A program made the position numbers and the translations under genes. The notes under the pieces are model-generated. The model saw only the letters and a list, made by a program, of their open reading frames with translations. It was not told the origin of the DNA and did not search any database. A stretch of DNA of 64,000 nt, taken from Nostoc cf. commune SO-36. GTDB lineage: Bacteria; Cyanobacteriota; Cyanobacteriia; Cyanobacteriales; Nostocaceae. Positions 8,001-17,109 of this stretch are shown piece by piece; position 1 is the stretch's first letter, and each line of letters begins with the position of its first letter. The DNA lies in assembly GCF_023734775.1 (NCBI RefSeq), contig NZ_AP025733.1, positions 62,001-126,000 on the forward strand. Reading direction: 5' to 3'.

Positions 8001-9887
8001 CTATGGAGAGATTTTTGAGTTTTTGGTGAGGCGGTCTAGCAATTCCTGTCTCCACTTGAAAACATCTTGTTGAGTAGTCCTAGCAAGCATACAGATTTCC
8101 CATGAAAGTCTCGCATCCTCAATTTTACCTAGAGCTTCTTGCACCTGAGCAAGCAAGCAGACAGCATCTATTCTCTTGCTGTCTAAATCACTTGCTTTTT
8201 GTAAATATTTCTCTGCCTCGTTATACTGATTTTGCATGAACTTTGCCCAACCCAAATTTTTATATAAAGCAGCTTGTAGTTTTGGGTCTTCAGTCAAGCG
8301 CAATCCTTCAAACGCTAATGCGCTAGCCTGGGTATAGTCTTCTTTGAGATTTCTGAGGCGCGATAAATCATTGAGCGCAGGCACTGCTTTTTTATTAATT
8401 CTAATTGCTATTTTATATTGTTCTTGAGCTAAATCTTCTTTTCCTTCTCCATCATAAAAACTTCCTAACCTATAATATCCTTCCCAATCATTAGGCTTTA
8501 ATTTCAAAATCTGCTGATAATTATCTAAGGCACAAGCGACTTCTCCAAGCTGCCAACAAACTACAGCTAAACTATCATAAGCATTTATATCTTTGTCATT
8601 ATATTTAAGGGCTAACTCATAATATTTCTTCGCTAGTTTGAAGTTGTTAAAATGACGAGCAGCTTGCTCTAAGTAAAACTGGGAAACAGAAAGTTTAAGT
8701 TGGAAATTATATTCTATAGCTTGGTTAAAATAGTTTTGTGCAGTTTGCGAATCATTTGCTAATTCTGACTTTTTACCTTGTAGTACTAAATTATTAGCCA
8801 TTACTGGTAGAAATACTTTAAAACCTCCAAAAAAACCTAAAGCAATTAATGTAACTAATAAACTAAATAAAGTTTTTTTAGACTTAATTAATCTATTGAG
8901 TTTGCTTTGCAAAGGAAGGCTTTTTAACCTCTGCAAAATTACTTGAGTATTTTGTGGGCGTTGCCCTGGGAAGGGAGCCATCAAATCATCAATAAAATCA
9001 GCCAGAGATTTATCGATATGAGGTGCTTTATTCCTCCAAAGTAGCCTCCCTGTTTTTTCGTCGCTTTTAATTTGAATTAAAGGAATACCAGTAACTAAGT
9101 TAACAAAAGTTCTGCCTAATGCGTAAAAGTCTGACTGTGGTACAGCTTGCCCATTAATTTGCTCTAAAGGGGAGAAACAAGCTGTCCGAACGATAGTTAT
9201 GTCATGCCCACTACCTAATCCTGTGCTGGTTCCTCCACTAGTACTAACTTTCGCTAAGTAGGTTCTAGTAATATCTCTTGCGCCACCAAAATCAATAAGT
9301 GCTAATTTGCCGTTGGGTTGAAAAATAATGTTATTTGGCTTAATATCTCTATGAAACACACCAGAACGGTGAACTAAATCAAGAATATCCATTAATTGTG
9401 AAAGCCAATCAAGTGCTAGGCTCTGAGGAATTTTTCCATGAGATTTTATCCACTTCCCTAAGTCCTCTCCTTCAAACTTCTGCATTACTAAGCAATGCAA
9501 TTCTAAACGATCGTCATTCAGCCTCAAAGCAAAATAATCTCCTCTATTAGACTTAGGAATTCCAGGATGGTCAAGAATTTGCAATAAAATTGATTCGCGT
9601 CGAAGCAGTTCAACTAATTTAGGCTCGTCTATCCATTTTAAGATTTTCATCACTTTTCTTTGAGGATGTGGATAGGATTCTCTGCTATCATCCTCATCCT
9701 CGATAATACCAACGTCTTCAACCTCAAAAATATCTGTATAAGTATATGGATCTTTATCTAAAGAACGTAACGGATGTAACAAACGAAAACGTTTGTTTAT
9801 TAATAAGGGATTCCCGCAAGCTAAACAATTTTCAATATCATCAGGATTGTGACGCTGAGTACAAAGAGGATTTATACAGTAGCTCAC
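8001..9887 (-). CDS. Ser/Thr protein kinase with zinc-ribbon prefix, one TM and TPRs
   Basis: Encodes 628 aa. The N-terminal four-Cys prefix (C4, C9, C21, C24) is typical of cyanobacterial eukaryotic-type kinases. The kinase domain runs ~35-325: ATP-lysine K81 in VMKIL, E98, catalytic H179-R-D181, N186 and metal-binding D199-F-G201 are all present. It should be active. A single membrane segment lies near residue 345-370, followed by about eight TPR-like helical pairs. This places the kinase inside and the TPRs on the far side of the membrane, or the reverse. It overlaps the NB-ARC ATPase gene by 4 nt (ATGA), so the two are translated together. Confidence 0.9.
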   Translation of the reverse strand: MSYCINPLCTQRHNPDDIENCLACGNPLLINKRFRLLHPLRSLDKDPYTYTDIFEVEDVGIIEDEDDSRESYPHPQRKVMKILKWIDEPKLVELLRRESILLQILDHPGIPKSNRGDYFALRLNDDRLELHCLVMQKFEGEDLGKWIKSHGKIPQSLALDWLSQLMDILDLVHRSGVFHRDIKPNNIIFQPNGKLALIDFGGARDITRTYLAKVSTSGGTSTGLGSGHDITIVRTACFSPLEQINGQAVPQSDFYALGRTFVNLVTGIPLIQIKSDEKTGRLLWRNKAPHIDKSLADFIDDLMAPFPGQRPQNTQVILQRLKSLPLQSKLNRLIKSKKTLFSLLVTLIALGFFGGFKVFLPVMANNLVLQGKKSELANDSQTAQNYFNQAIEYNFQLKLSVSQFYLEQAARHFNNFKLAKKYYELALKYNDKDINAYDSLAVVCWQLGEVACALDNYQQILKLKPNDWEGYYRLGSFYDGEGKEDLAQEQYKIAIRINKKAVPALNDLSRLRNLKEDYTQASALAFEGLRLTEDPKLQAALYKNLGWAKFMQNQYNEAEKYLQKASDLDSKRIDAVCLLAQVQEALGKIEDARLSWEICMLARTTQQDVFKWRQELLDRLTKNSKISP

Positions 9888-10963
9888 ATTCGCTCCTGAA
9901 CGGTATTACTTGTTTGTGATGCACTTGTCTTATCGTACACCAAGCCGAGTGCATCGACCAAAATATACTTCTTAACTACTGGTTCCAAACTATAACAAAC
10001 TTCCTGTTTACTTGATTTTCTACTAGTTTCAATTAATGAACGTTCATCTAAGGCTTCCATTGCTGTTATTACTTCAGAAACTGACACTTTTAAACCTAAT
10101 CGCTCTTTTAATCCACTAATAAGCTTAAAAAAAGGAATTGGAGTTGAATCTTTTGATAGCTCTTCTGCTAAAAAAATCATGATTTCTTTTTGGAGATCAC
10201 TTAACAAGCCAGCTTGTCCAAATTGCATATTAAGCATTACTTTAAGTCTAGGTCCAATTACCGTCGTTTCATAATCAAAGAATTTTTGAACATTTCCTCC
10301 GAAAATACGATTAATTCGTTCAGCAACTGTATCTAACTCTGATGGATTTCCGCGATAATTTTCAATTAATTGTATACAACCGTCCCCAAATAATCCTTTA
10401 TCACGTAGCATTTGCATTGCAGCATTTGAGTCTAAGCCTTCCAAGCGTAAAGATTCAAGAGGCAAACTTTGAGTTACGTAAGCAATGTCCTTTAAAGGCA
10501 CTTGACTCGTTACTAATATGCAGCTTTTATGACGACCTTTTGTAATTCCAACAAAAAAGTCTTCATATTCTAATCTTCTTTTAAAACTCTCTACTTGCGC
10601 CACTTTTTCAAACCCATCTAATACTAGTAAACAACGATGTAGATGAAAATGTTTTGATAGCAAAGAAATTTTTCCTAGCAGAGTTTCTTCCTCTGCTTCT
10701 AGGTCAAAAATACTAATTAATTCACTGACTACTTCATCAATGGAGGAATAACGAGTAACTGTATTCCAAACTATGTATTCATATGCATCTGATTTATCTA
10801 AAAGTATTTCTTCGATTACTTTCGCTACCAATAGACTTTTACCTATTCCTCCTATTCCAGTTATGGCTATGCAAGATTTTTTAGAAAAATTAATTTGCTT
10901 TTTCAAATCAATAATTTCTTTTTTTCTACCATAAAAAAAACGCTGCTTTGGGCAGATCTCCAT
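9884..10963 (-). CDS. NB-ARC (STAND-type) ATPase, separated from its N-terminal domain
   Basis: Encodes 359 aa. It begins at FYGRKKEI, the usual entry to an NB-ARC domain. Walker A GIGGIGKS is at 36-43 and Walker B LLVLDGFE at 112-119. A sensor-type ILVTSQVP follows near 150, then a winged-helix region (residues ~235-335). The WD40 or TPR sensor repeats usual in STAND proteins are missing. The downstream kinase, overlapping by 4 nt, carries TPRs instead. The upstream 129-aa ORF is the missing N-terminus in another frame (8-base homopolymer). The annotated ATG at 10963 has no good ribosome binding site, which supports a split gene. Confidence 0.8.
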   Translation of the reverse strand: MEICPKQRFFYGRKKEIIDLKKQINFSKKSCIAITGIGGIGKSLLVAKVIEEILLDKSDAYEYIVWNTVTRYSSIDEVVSELISIFDLEAEEETLLGKISLLSKHFHLHRCLLVLDGFEKVAQVESFKRRLEYEDFFVGITKGRHKSCILVTSQVPLKDIAYVTQSLPLESLRLEGLDSNAAMQMLRDKGLFGDGCIQLIENYRGNPSELDTVAERINRIFGGNVQKFFDYETTVIGPRLKVMLNMQFGQAGLLSDLQKEIMIFLAEELSKDSTPIPFFKLISGLKERLGLKVSVSEVITAMEALDERSLIETSRKSSKQEVCYSLEPVVKKYILVDALGLVYDKTSASQTSNTVQERM

Positions 10964-11315
10964 ATATTCTTGTCTTGCCCACTAAACAATCATCGTCCAG
11001 CTTAGATGCTTCCAGCTTTATACAATGCTCTTTTCCTAGTTTAAGCAAAATATTTTTTAAAGTTATTTTTTTTACCTGCACCCCATTACCGATTACTTTT
11101 GAAAGTGTTGTCCATAACTGTGGTCCAACTTCCTGCTGCAAATAATACCCACTGTATCCAGAATCACTTGCTATTTCCTTATAGTCTTTACCATGCCAAG
11201 ACCCTTCAATTACAATCCTTTCAGCTTTAGTCAAACGTTTTCCAGTATAACTAAGAACTTGAGCTTCTAGTATGTCAAGTACTGTTCTTATGTCTAAATT
11301 TTGACTTGAGTTCAT
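10926..11315 (-). CDS. N-terminal HTH-like domain of the NB-ARC protein, frameshifted
   Basis: Encodes 129 aa. The sequence LTKAERIVIEGSWHGKDY, then EIASDSGYSGYYLQQEVGP and VKKITLKNILLKL, is the domain found at the N-terminus of many cyanobacterial NB-ARC proteins (helix-turn-helix, vMAP-type). There it leads directly into a FYGR..E..L segment. Here the frame runs through DLPKAAFF and ends at once, while FYGRKKEI continues in the neighbouring frame. On the coding strand the junction is a run of eight T (plus strand 10933-10940). Removing one T joins both parts into one protein of about 480 aa. The interruption may be a mutation, a sequencing error or a slippage site. Confidence 0.7.
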   Translation of the reverse strand: MNSSQNLDIRTVLDILEAQVLSYTGKRLTKAERIVIEGSWHGKDYKEIASDSGYSGYYLQQEVGPQLWTTLSKVIGNGVQVKKITLKNILLKLGKEHCIKLEASKLDDDCLVGKTRIYGDLPKAAFFLW

Positions 11316-11804
11316 GCTTGAGCCGTAATACCACTACAAACAATACTGTATTTCATCTTACTTATGACCAATCTTGTCAACCCCTATTCGCTTTACAATT
11401 ATTAACTTAAAATAGGGATTACAATCTGCGCTTCAAGTTATAAGATTTAAAATGTTACATGGCTTAGATAGCAATAAATACCTGTGAATACATTGTCACA
11501 GTTATAGGTTAGCTATTTTAAAGCTGAAATTGACCAATCCCCTACCAGCAACTACCTTCCATAGGTAGCTAGACTTACTGACAAAACCGATCATCAGGTC
11601 TAATTGTAACATCTGGCGCGGGTTTACTTAAGTTAAAACCCCTCCCCGGATAGGATGCCTGGCACAAACATCATAAGTGTGGAGAACTTAAAAGTGAAAA
11701 GTAAAAATCTCACAGAACAACAGATGACCAGAACTTCTGTAATATCAGGTTATCACCTACGTAAAGTGGAAAATGAGGTGAATATACAACAATACCTGCA
11801 TTTA

Positions 11805-11842
11805 ACGCACAAAGCGCCACTAAGGAGTAGCGCTTTGTGCGT
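11805..11842. terminator. Perfect 13-bp hairpin
   Basis: Arms ACGCACAAAGCGC and GCGCTTTGTGCGT pair perfectly around a 12-nt loop. No T-run follows on either strand, so it is not a classical intrinsic terminator. It could be a transcription pause or attenuation structure, or part of the origin region. Confidence 0.5.
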
Positions 11843-11961
11843 GATTTAAACTTCATATCGATTTAGAGCGGGGTTGATCTCGAAGGAACAAAATAAGTTG
11901 TCGTTGAAGTTTGGCTACAGAGACGACTACTAAATTTGTCTAAGAGTATAATCCGCGCTGT

Positions 11962-11981
11962 CAGATCCATTATAGGATCTG
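11962..11981. repeat. Small perfect inverted repeat
   Basis: CAGATCC and GGATCTG pair over 7 bp around the loop ATTATA. It lies midway between the 13-bp hairpin and the heptamer repeats upstream of the replication gene. Possible operator or origin element; function unknown. Confidence 0.35.
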
Positions 11982-12102
11982 CCGCTTGGAAAGTCCATTC
12001 CTTGCGGGATGTTTTTGCTGTCGAAATTCATCATTTTTAGGTAAAGTTAAGTTTGATTAAGAAATGTCCCGAATTTTGTAGTCCAAAGCAGTAGCAGCGC
12101 GA

Positions 12103-12189
12103 ATAACAGTTACCAGTTACCAGTTATCAGCTATCAGTTAGGAGTAGAGTCCAAGATTGATAACTGTTAACTGTTGACTGATAACTGAT
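12103..12189. repeat. Heptanucleotide tandem repeat block (STRR-like), inverted arms
   Basis: The left arm is a run of heptamers (CAGTTAC twice, then CAGTTAT, CAGCTAT, CAGTTAG). The right arm holds the complementary family (GATAACT, GTTAACT, GTTGACT, GATAACT). Such short tandemly repeated repetitive sequences are a known hallmark of heterocyst-forming cyanobacteria. The arms can fold on each other. It ends about 45 bp before the small coupled ORF. Confidence 0.75.
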
Positions 12190-12233
12190 GCAACCCCCTC
12201 TGAACTTGTAAACCGAGTTATCAGGGGAAAATC

Positions 12234-12410
12234 ATGACAAACAGAGAACGCCCTAAAAGCGCAGTAGTAGAGCGCATGGGGTCGAGTGCAACTTTCGCAC
12301 GGCAACTTTATGCTGTGGCGAAGAGGAATTTTCGGAATATCCAGGTTAGAGCAAGAGTTTCGCAGCTTGAAAGAGTTCTCCCCAACGAATTCCAAGGGGA
12401 GAACCGATGA
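12234..12410 (+). CDS. Small basic protein, translationally coupled to the replication gene
   Basis: A 58-codon ORF starting with ATG 6 nt after AGGGGA, a good ribosome binding site. It is rich in Arg and helix formers (MTNRERPKSAVVERMG..., then FARQLYAVAKRNFRN). Its TGA overlaps the ATG of the replication protein as ATGA. The overlap and the start signal argue that it is translated, and that its translation delivers ribosomes to the replication gene, which itself lacks a strong site. It may be a leader controlling copy number or a small DNA- or RNA-binding partner. I do not recognise a family. Confidence 0.6.
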   Translation: MTNRERPKSAVVERMGSSATFARQLYAVAKRNFRNIQVRARVSQLERVLPNEFQGENR

Positions 12411-15400
12411 ACACAGTGACAACTGAATACCCGAACAATCTCACGGCTGCCGAGTACCATGAGTTGTTAGCTGGTAGCGCCATTCATCCGGCGTTGATTA
12501 AGCCCAACTTCTTCCACATCGAGGGAGAATCAGTTTATGACTACCTGTTCATCTCTGATAAAATCCCACGCAAGAATGCGGGTCGGGTAACAGATGGATA
12601 CATCAAAATGTATCAGCATCTATTACTGGGTGGGACGTGGATTCAGTCACTTGACCCATTTAAAAACTGGCAACCGATGGAATGGGGAAGGATTAAGCCC
12701 AACTTCCCGCGCTTTGATTGGCAAACAGGTAAACCAGTTAAATACGAGTCACCGCCCAAAACCCCCAACCGCGTTACCTATTTCGATGTCGCTAACCCCG
12801 TCTGGGACAAAGTTGCAAAGCGTTATTTAATTAAGCGTTATCATTCCCTTTTAGCGCTACGCTTACTGGATCAACTCAATCCACTAATATTTTGGGAGTG
12901 GGTAAAGCAGCATCCAGAGATTCCGATTATCTTATGCGAGGGCGAGAAGAAAGCCGCTTGCTTGCTTTCATTGGGGTTTGTAGCGATCGCACTGCCAGGA
13001 ATTTGGAACGGGCGGGTCGGAAGACAAGATTTCGATGAACGACTGCACCCAGACTTAATGCCCTTGGCACAACCGGGGCGCAAGTTCATAATTCTTTTTG
13101 ACTACGAAACGAAAGCTAAAACCAGGTGGTCGGTTTTTCAAGCTACTGTTCGTACAGCAAAAGCAATTGAGGCAGTAGGTTGTGAATGCGAAGTTGCATT
13201 GTTGCCAGGCCCAGAGAAAGGTGTTGATGATTTTGTAGTGGACAGAGGCGAAGATGCCAATGCCCTGCTAACTGCAATTATAGATGATGCCAAATCACTT
13301 GCCGATTACCAGCGCTCGTATCGGGCTAAGAAATGGGGACTTAGCAAATACAAACCAGATGTCACTATTAATGTTAAGTATCTCTCTGAGGCTTTGTGCA
13401 TTCCTGAACTTGAAGAAAAATGCAATTTGCCTGAGCTTTATGATCTTGAAAAGGAACAACTTTTCACACCATCTATAAAAGGACATCAAAGAAACAAGGA
13501 GTCTACGGATTCTGGCGGAGTTGATTCATTCAAATCGAAGGGGGCCCCTACCTTCAATTTCCCAAAATCAGGACTGGTTGTACTGTGGAGCGACATGGGC
13601 ACTGGGAAAACCGAGTTAATGCGCTGGTGGCGTGACCAAAACCCCGACGCTCGGTTCCTCAACAACGGGCATCGCGTCAACCTGCTGAAGAATTTAAGCG
13701 ATCGCCTGAGAACTGCGATGTATTCAGACTTGGGTTACACAGGTTTAGCCCAAGCCCAAGCCCTTAGTATTACCATTGACAGCTTGCACAAACTCAATAC
13801 GCAAGCGCTGATTTATGGCTGCATATTTATAGATGAAGCTTGCCAATACCTTACCCACCTATTACACAGTAATACGTGTAAACAGCACCGTGCAGCAATC
13901 TTGGAGGTACTGGAATATATAGTATACAACGCCCCCCTGGTTGTCCTTGCCGACGCACACATGGATGATCTTACTGTCAACTTCTTTCTTGCAATGCGAC
14001 CAGTAGGTGAAGTACCTTACATCGTCAAAAATGAATGGAGAAATGGCTCACGCACTATATATTGGTACGAAGGCAGTAATTCAAGCGCCCTAGTTGCCCA
14101 AATCTCGGCGGCGCTGATGCAAGGTCTGAAAGTCATGGTTGCAAGTGACAGTAAGCGTTTCATCAAAAAACTCGAAAAGTCTTTTACTATCAAGTACGAA
14201 AAACCTAACTCTGACCAATCAAATACACCACAAAAATGGCGCATCTGGTCTGTCCACTCCGATAATTCCGGCAGTGAAGAAAACGTCGCTTTCATTAAAG
14301 ATATCACCAACGCCGTCAAAAACTTTGATGCCTTGTTCACCTCTCCCAGCCTGGGAACTGGTGTCGATATTTCGGAGTATCATTTCGATTTGGTGTTCGG
14401 TGTTTTTCATGGAGTTTCCCAAACTGCTACCGAATGCGCCCAACAGCTTTACCGCTATCGCCCGAAAGTCCCCTTTCATATTTGGGTGGCCCCGCGTCCT
14501 CCCTTCGGCTACCAAGATACAAACGCTTCCAAGATAAAAGAACGCTTGCTCCAAACCAATGAAATGACTGCTTTTCTGTTGCGGATTGACCGTCAAACAG
14601 GTAAACGGGGAGCCGAGAAAGATTGGGCGCTTGAGGCTTACTGCCAAATTATGGCTAACCGCCACTATTCTCTCAATAATTTGCGTGATGATTTGCGATC
14701 GCTCCTCACTGAAATGGGCAATACATTTATATGCATGGGCAGTGATGACGATGACCAATCTCTTGAACGCATGAAAAATGCTGCGGCTGCTTTGGACACT
14801 GCCCATTATTCGGCTGTTGCCAAAGCGGGGGATATTACAGCCAGTGAGTACCGCGCCCGTCAAAGCAAAGATTACTTATCACAAAAGGAAATTTTTGAAA
14901 ATGAGAAGTTTCGCATTTTTGACTCTTACGGCATCGAAGTCACAGAATCACTCGTAGAAATGGATAAAGGTGGTCGATTAATAGGAGCGATCGCTGGACT
15001 TGAGGCAATTTTAGCCCCAGCCGATGAATCAATTGTTGACCCGAAAACTGGGCGAAGTTATCCCACGCCACCAACAATTGTCGCTCAAAAAGACCGCAAT
15101 GAGCGGGACAATTTACCTTTGTGCATCGACTGGGGCAATTACTCGGCGCGGTGGCTAGCACGGTTTAACCTGGGGCTACATCAAATTCTCACTTCTTTAG
15201 TGAAGGGTGATGAAGTTACTGCCTCGGATACTCAATTAGTTAAGATGACAGCGATCGCCATTAATTGCGCTGCTCACGTCAAAGCAATTCTTGGGTTTAC
15301 TATCCCGCGTGACTGTAAGCCTATTTGGTTGCTGGCCACAATAGTAGAGCAGCTGGGGTTAAAGTTAACCTTCCGCAAACAGGGTAAGCGCGGTGAACAG

Positions 15401-15841
15401 GTGAAAATTTTCTCTTTATCTAAAAAGGAATTGGAATTTGCTCAAGAGGTAATTGCTCATCGGGTGGCAAAGCGCACCTCTTTTGCTACACAAACCCCTG
15501 CTGTGTATAGCCTAAACCCTCTTCAGCCGCCCGTATCCGCCCCCCCCCTTAATGCTATAGGGAACCCCCCTTGGCAAGGGGAGGATACTACCGATTCTGA
15601 ACCGCCTCCGACCGATCGCATTACGCTACTCCACTGCGTAGAAATACTTCGCTCTGGTATTAAGCAGGGGGTTGACGCGATTAAAGGCATCCTTAAGCGA
15701 TGGAGGAGTGATTTGCGCTGGGAGACGGTGCTGGAACTTGAAGCGATCGCGGCAAATGAGCTACGTAACTTGGAGCAATCTGTGCCTGATTTTTATCAGT
15801 GGCTTAATGAGGAGGTGTTGCAGATGGAGGGGGCTAGCTAG
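12407..15841 (+). CDS. Plasmid replication protein, CyRepA1/DUF3854 type (primase-like plus helicase)
   Basis: Encodes 1144 aa. The N-terminal ~300 residues form a DUF3854 Toprim-like module: the acidic motif ILCEGEKKAA lies near residue 178, IILFDYETKAKT near 230, and GPEKGVDD follows. The middle is a P-loop helicase-like module with Walker A DMGTGKTE at ~395 and Walker B-like CIFIDEACQ at ~474, then SPSLGTGVDIS and QQLYRYR motifs like helicase motifs V and VI. This is the architecture of large cyanobacterial plasmid replication proteins. The likely job is origin recognition, unwinding and priming. The C-terminal region includes a proline-rich stretch encoded by a C-rich repeat (~15535-15595). 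Coupled to the 58-aa ORF in front. Confidence 0.8.
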   Translation: MNTVTTEYPNNLTAAEYHELLAGSAIHPALIKPNFFHIEGESVYDYLFISDKIPRKNAGRVTDGYIKMYQHLLLGGTWIQSLDPFKNWQPMEWGRIKPNFPRFDWQTGKPVKYESPPKTPNRVTYFDVANPVWDKVAKRYLIKRYHSLLALRLLDQLNPLIFWEWVKQHPEIPIILCEGEKKAACLLSLGFVAIALPGIWNGRVGRQDFDERLHPDLMPLAQPGRKFIILFDYETKAKTRWSVFQATVRTAKAIEAVGCECEVALLPGPEKGVDDFVVDRGEDANALLTAIIDDAKSLADYQRSYRAKKWGLSKYKPDVTINVKYLSEALCIPELEEKCNLPELYDLEKEQLFTPSIKGHQRNKESTDSGGVDSFKSKGAPTFNFPKSGLVVLWSDMGTGKTELMRWWRDQNPDARFLNNGHRVNLLKNLSDRLRTAMYSDLGYTGLAQAQALSITIDSLHKLNTQALIYGCIFIDEACQYLTHLLHSNTCKQHRAAILEVLEYIVYNAPLVVLADAHMDDLTVNFFLAMRPVGEVPYIVKNEWRNGSRTIYWYEGSNSSALVAQISAALMQGLKVMVASDSKRFIKKLEKSFTIKYEKPNSDQSNTPQKWRIWSVHSDNSGSEENVAFIKDITNAVKNFDALFTSPSLGTGVDISEYHFDLVFGVFHGVSQTATECAQQLYRYRPKVPFHIWVAPRPPFGYQDTNASKIKERLLQTNEMTAFLLRIDRQTGKRGAEKDWALEAYCQIMANRHYSLNNLRDDLRSLLTEMGNTFICMGSDDDDQSLERMKNAAAALDTAHYSAVAKAGDITASEYRARQSKDYLSQKEIFENEKFRIFDSYGIEVTESLVEMDKGGRLIGAIAGLEAILAPADESIVDPKTGRSYPTPPTIVAQKDRNERDNLPLCIDWGNYSARWLARFNLGLHQILTSLVKGDEVTASDTQLVKMTAIAINCAAHVKAILGFTIPRDCKPIWLLATIVEQLGLKLTFRKQGKRGEQVKIFSLSKKELEFAQEVIAHRVAKRTSFATQTPAVYSLNPLQPPVSAPPLNAIGNPPWQGEDTTDSEPPPTDRITLLHCVEILRSGIKQGVDAIKGILKRWRSDLRWETVLELEAIAANELRNLEQSVPDFYQWLNEEVLQMEGAS

Positions 15842-15951
15842 ATAAAAAATCTCATTAACATTTGAAAGTTGTTTCTAGTTTCGTTGCCAGTAGCAATTAA
15901 TATTACTGGTTCCAATTTCTGCTGGATTTTCAAAAGTCATGTGCGTAAATC

Positions 15952-16881
15952 TCAAATATCCATCAAGTTCATAGCACTGCTGTCATTAGGTCTAGCTTTG
16001 AGATAGCGATCGGTGATGGCTAAATTGGCATGACCCAAAGTTTCTTTCACCAGCACTGGATTAGTCCCGCGCTCAATCGCATGAGAACCGTGGGCATGAC
16101 GTAACCAGTGAGCCGAAACCAGTTCGCTTAATCCGGCTTCAAGTGCGATCGCTTTAACAATCGGGTGCAAGTTTTGACGGTCGAGGTGTCCCCCCTTTTG
16201 ACTTGGAAACACTGCTTGATTGGCGTGAGCATTATCTTTGAACTCCATTAATTCCGTCCAGAGTTTCTGCTTGATGAGAATTGTCCGATTTTTACTGCCT
16301 TTGGCTTTTCGCACGTACACTTGACCACTCTCACCACGGGGTGTTAAATCTCCCCAAGTCAGATCACAGATTTCACTTGCCCGTAACCCTGCCTGATACA
16401 GGAGTTTGATAATTAACAAATTTCTTTTGGCTGTGTACTGGCGCTTAGGAGTTTTAGCATCAGCTAAATGCTTAGAAGCTGCCCGTACCAACAATTTTAT
16501 ATCAGCTTCATCAAGATAGCGTTCGTTGATTACATCTGGTAATTCACCCAGTTTTAGTGCCATACCCACATTAAAAGGGAGATATCCAATTTTATGAGCG
16601 AAACTAATCAAGCTTTTGGCACAAGCTATGTATATCCGCTTTGTGCTTTCGGCATTGCCCCCAAAAGAACTAGCGTATTCTACCAAGTCTTCATAAGTCA
16701 CTTTTTTGAGCGGCTTGTCCAGAAAATCCAGAAATCGCCGAATGTAGCGTCGGTAAGAGATGATAGATGACTCTGCTTTTCCTTCCAACCACAGCCCAAT
16801 CAACTTCGCCTCTGCCTGGGCTACTGGCAACGAAGCGATCGCCTTTCTATGGGCTGTTATGTGTACTAGAGAGAGCGTCAT
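15952..16881 (-). CDS. Tyrosine site-specific recombinase (XerC/D-like)
   Basis: Encodes 309 aa from the ATG at 16881, chosen because AGGGAG lies 9 nt upstream. The frame is open 10 codons further. An N-terminal SAM-like core-binding domain covers ~20-110 and the catalytic domain ~120-300. Catalytic residues are visible: R167 in GLRASE, H258 and R261 in HWLRH, H284 in LGHAN and Y293 in DRYL, so it should be active. Being on a plasmid, it may resolve multimers or integrate a cassette. It converges on the replication gene, and its upstream flank carries a 146-bp inverted-repeat element that could be its target or an unrelated mobile element. Confidence 0.9.
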   Translation of the reverse strand: MTLSLVHITAHRKAIASLPVAQAEAKLIGLWLEGKAESSIISYRRYIRRFLDFLDKPLKKVTYEDLVEYASSFGGNAESTKRIYIACAKSLISFAHKIGYLPFNVGMALKLGELPDVINERYLDEADIKLLVRAASKHLADAKTPKRQYTAKRNLLIIKLLYQAGLRASEICDLTWGDLTPRGESGQVYVRKAKGSKNRTILIKQKLWTELMEFKDNAHANQAVFPSQKGGHLDRQNLHPIVKAIALEAGLSELVSAHWLRHAHGSHAIERGTNPVLVKETLGHANLAITDRYLKARPNDSSAMNLMDI

Positions 16882-17109
16882 TTTTATTACTCCCTTAATA
16901 ATCAGACACAAGCGTAGTTTCGTCTGATTTTATAGTGTCTTATTTTTATTGTCCTTTAAAATGGGCGTTTCAACTCACCCTCAAGCGAATGAAAATTTCT
17001 CGATTTTTGCGTATAGTACACCTCTAATACTGAGGAGCGTGACAAACACAATACTGTTATGCAATTGTTCAGCAGGGTATTTATTTTGAAAAACCTAAAA
17101 GTAGGTGAA

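Larger units (their letters stand above)
11316..12233. other. Gene-poor region upstream of the replication protein; candidate origin region
   Basis: About 900 bp between the divergent NB-ARC operon and the replication protein operon. It is AT-rich at the left and holds two perfect hairpins and a heptamer repeat block, listed separately. A 64-codon ORF at 11655-11849 ends inside one hairpin and has no recognisable features. A region rich in inverted repeats directly upstream of a plasmid replication gene is where an origin would be expected. No DnaA boxes or clear iterons were identified by eye, so this is inference. Confidence 0.35.

Noticed and set aside
11655-11849. 64-codon ORF in the candidate origin region
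   Set aside because: Ends inside a perfect hairpin and has no recognisable domain. The ATG has only a weak GGATAGG ahead. More likely chance within a structured non-coding region.
14219-14863. 214-codon ORF antisense to the replication protein
   Set aside because: Shadow of the helicase part of the replication gene; no domain and no start signal.
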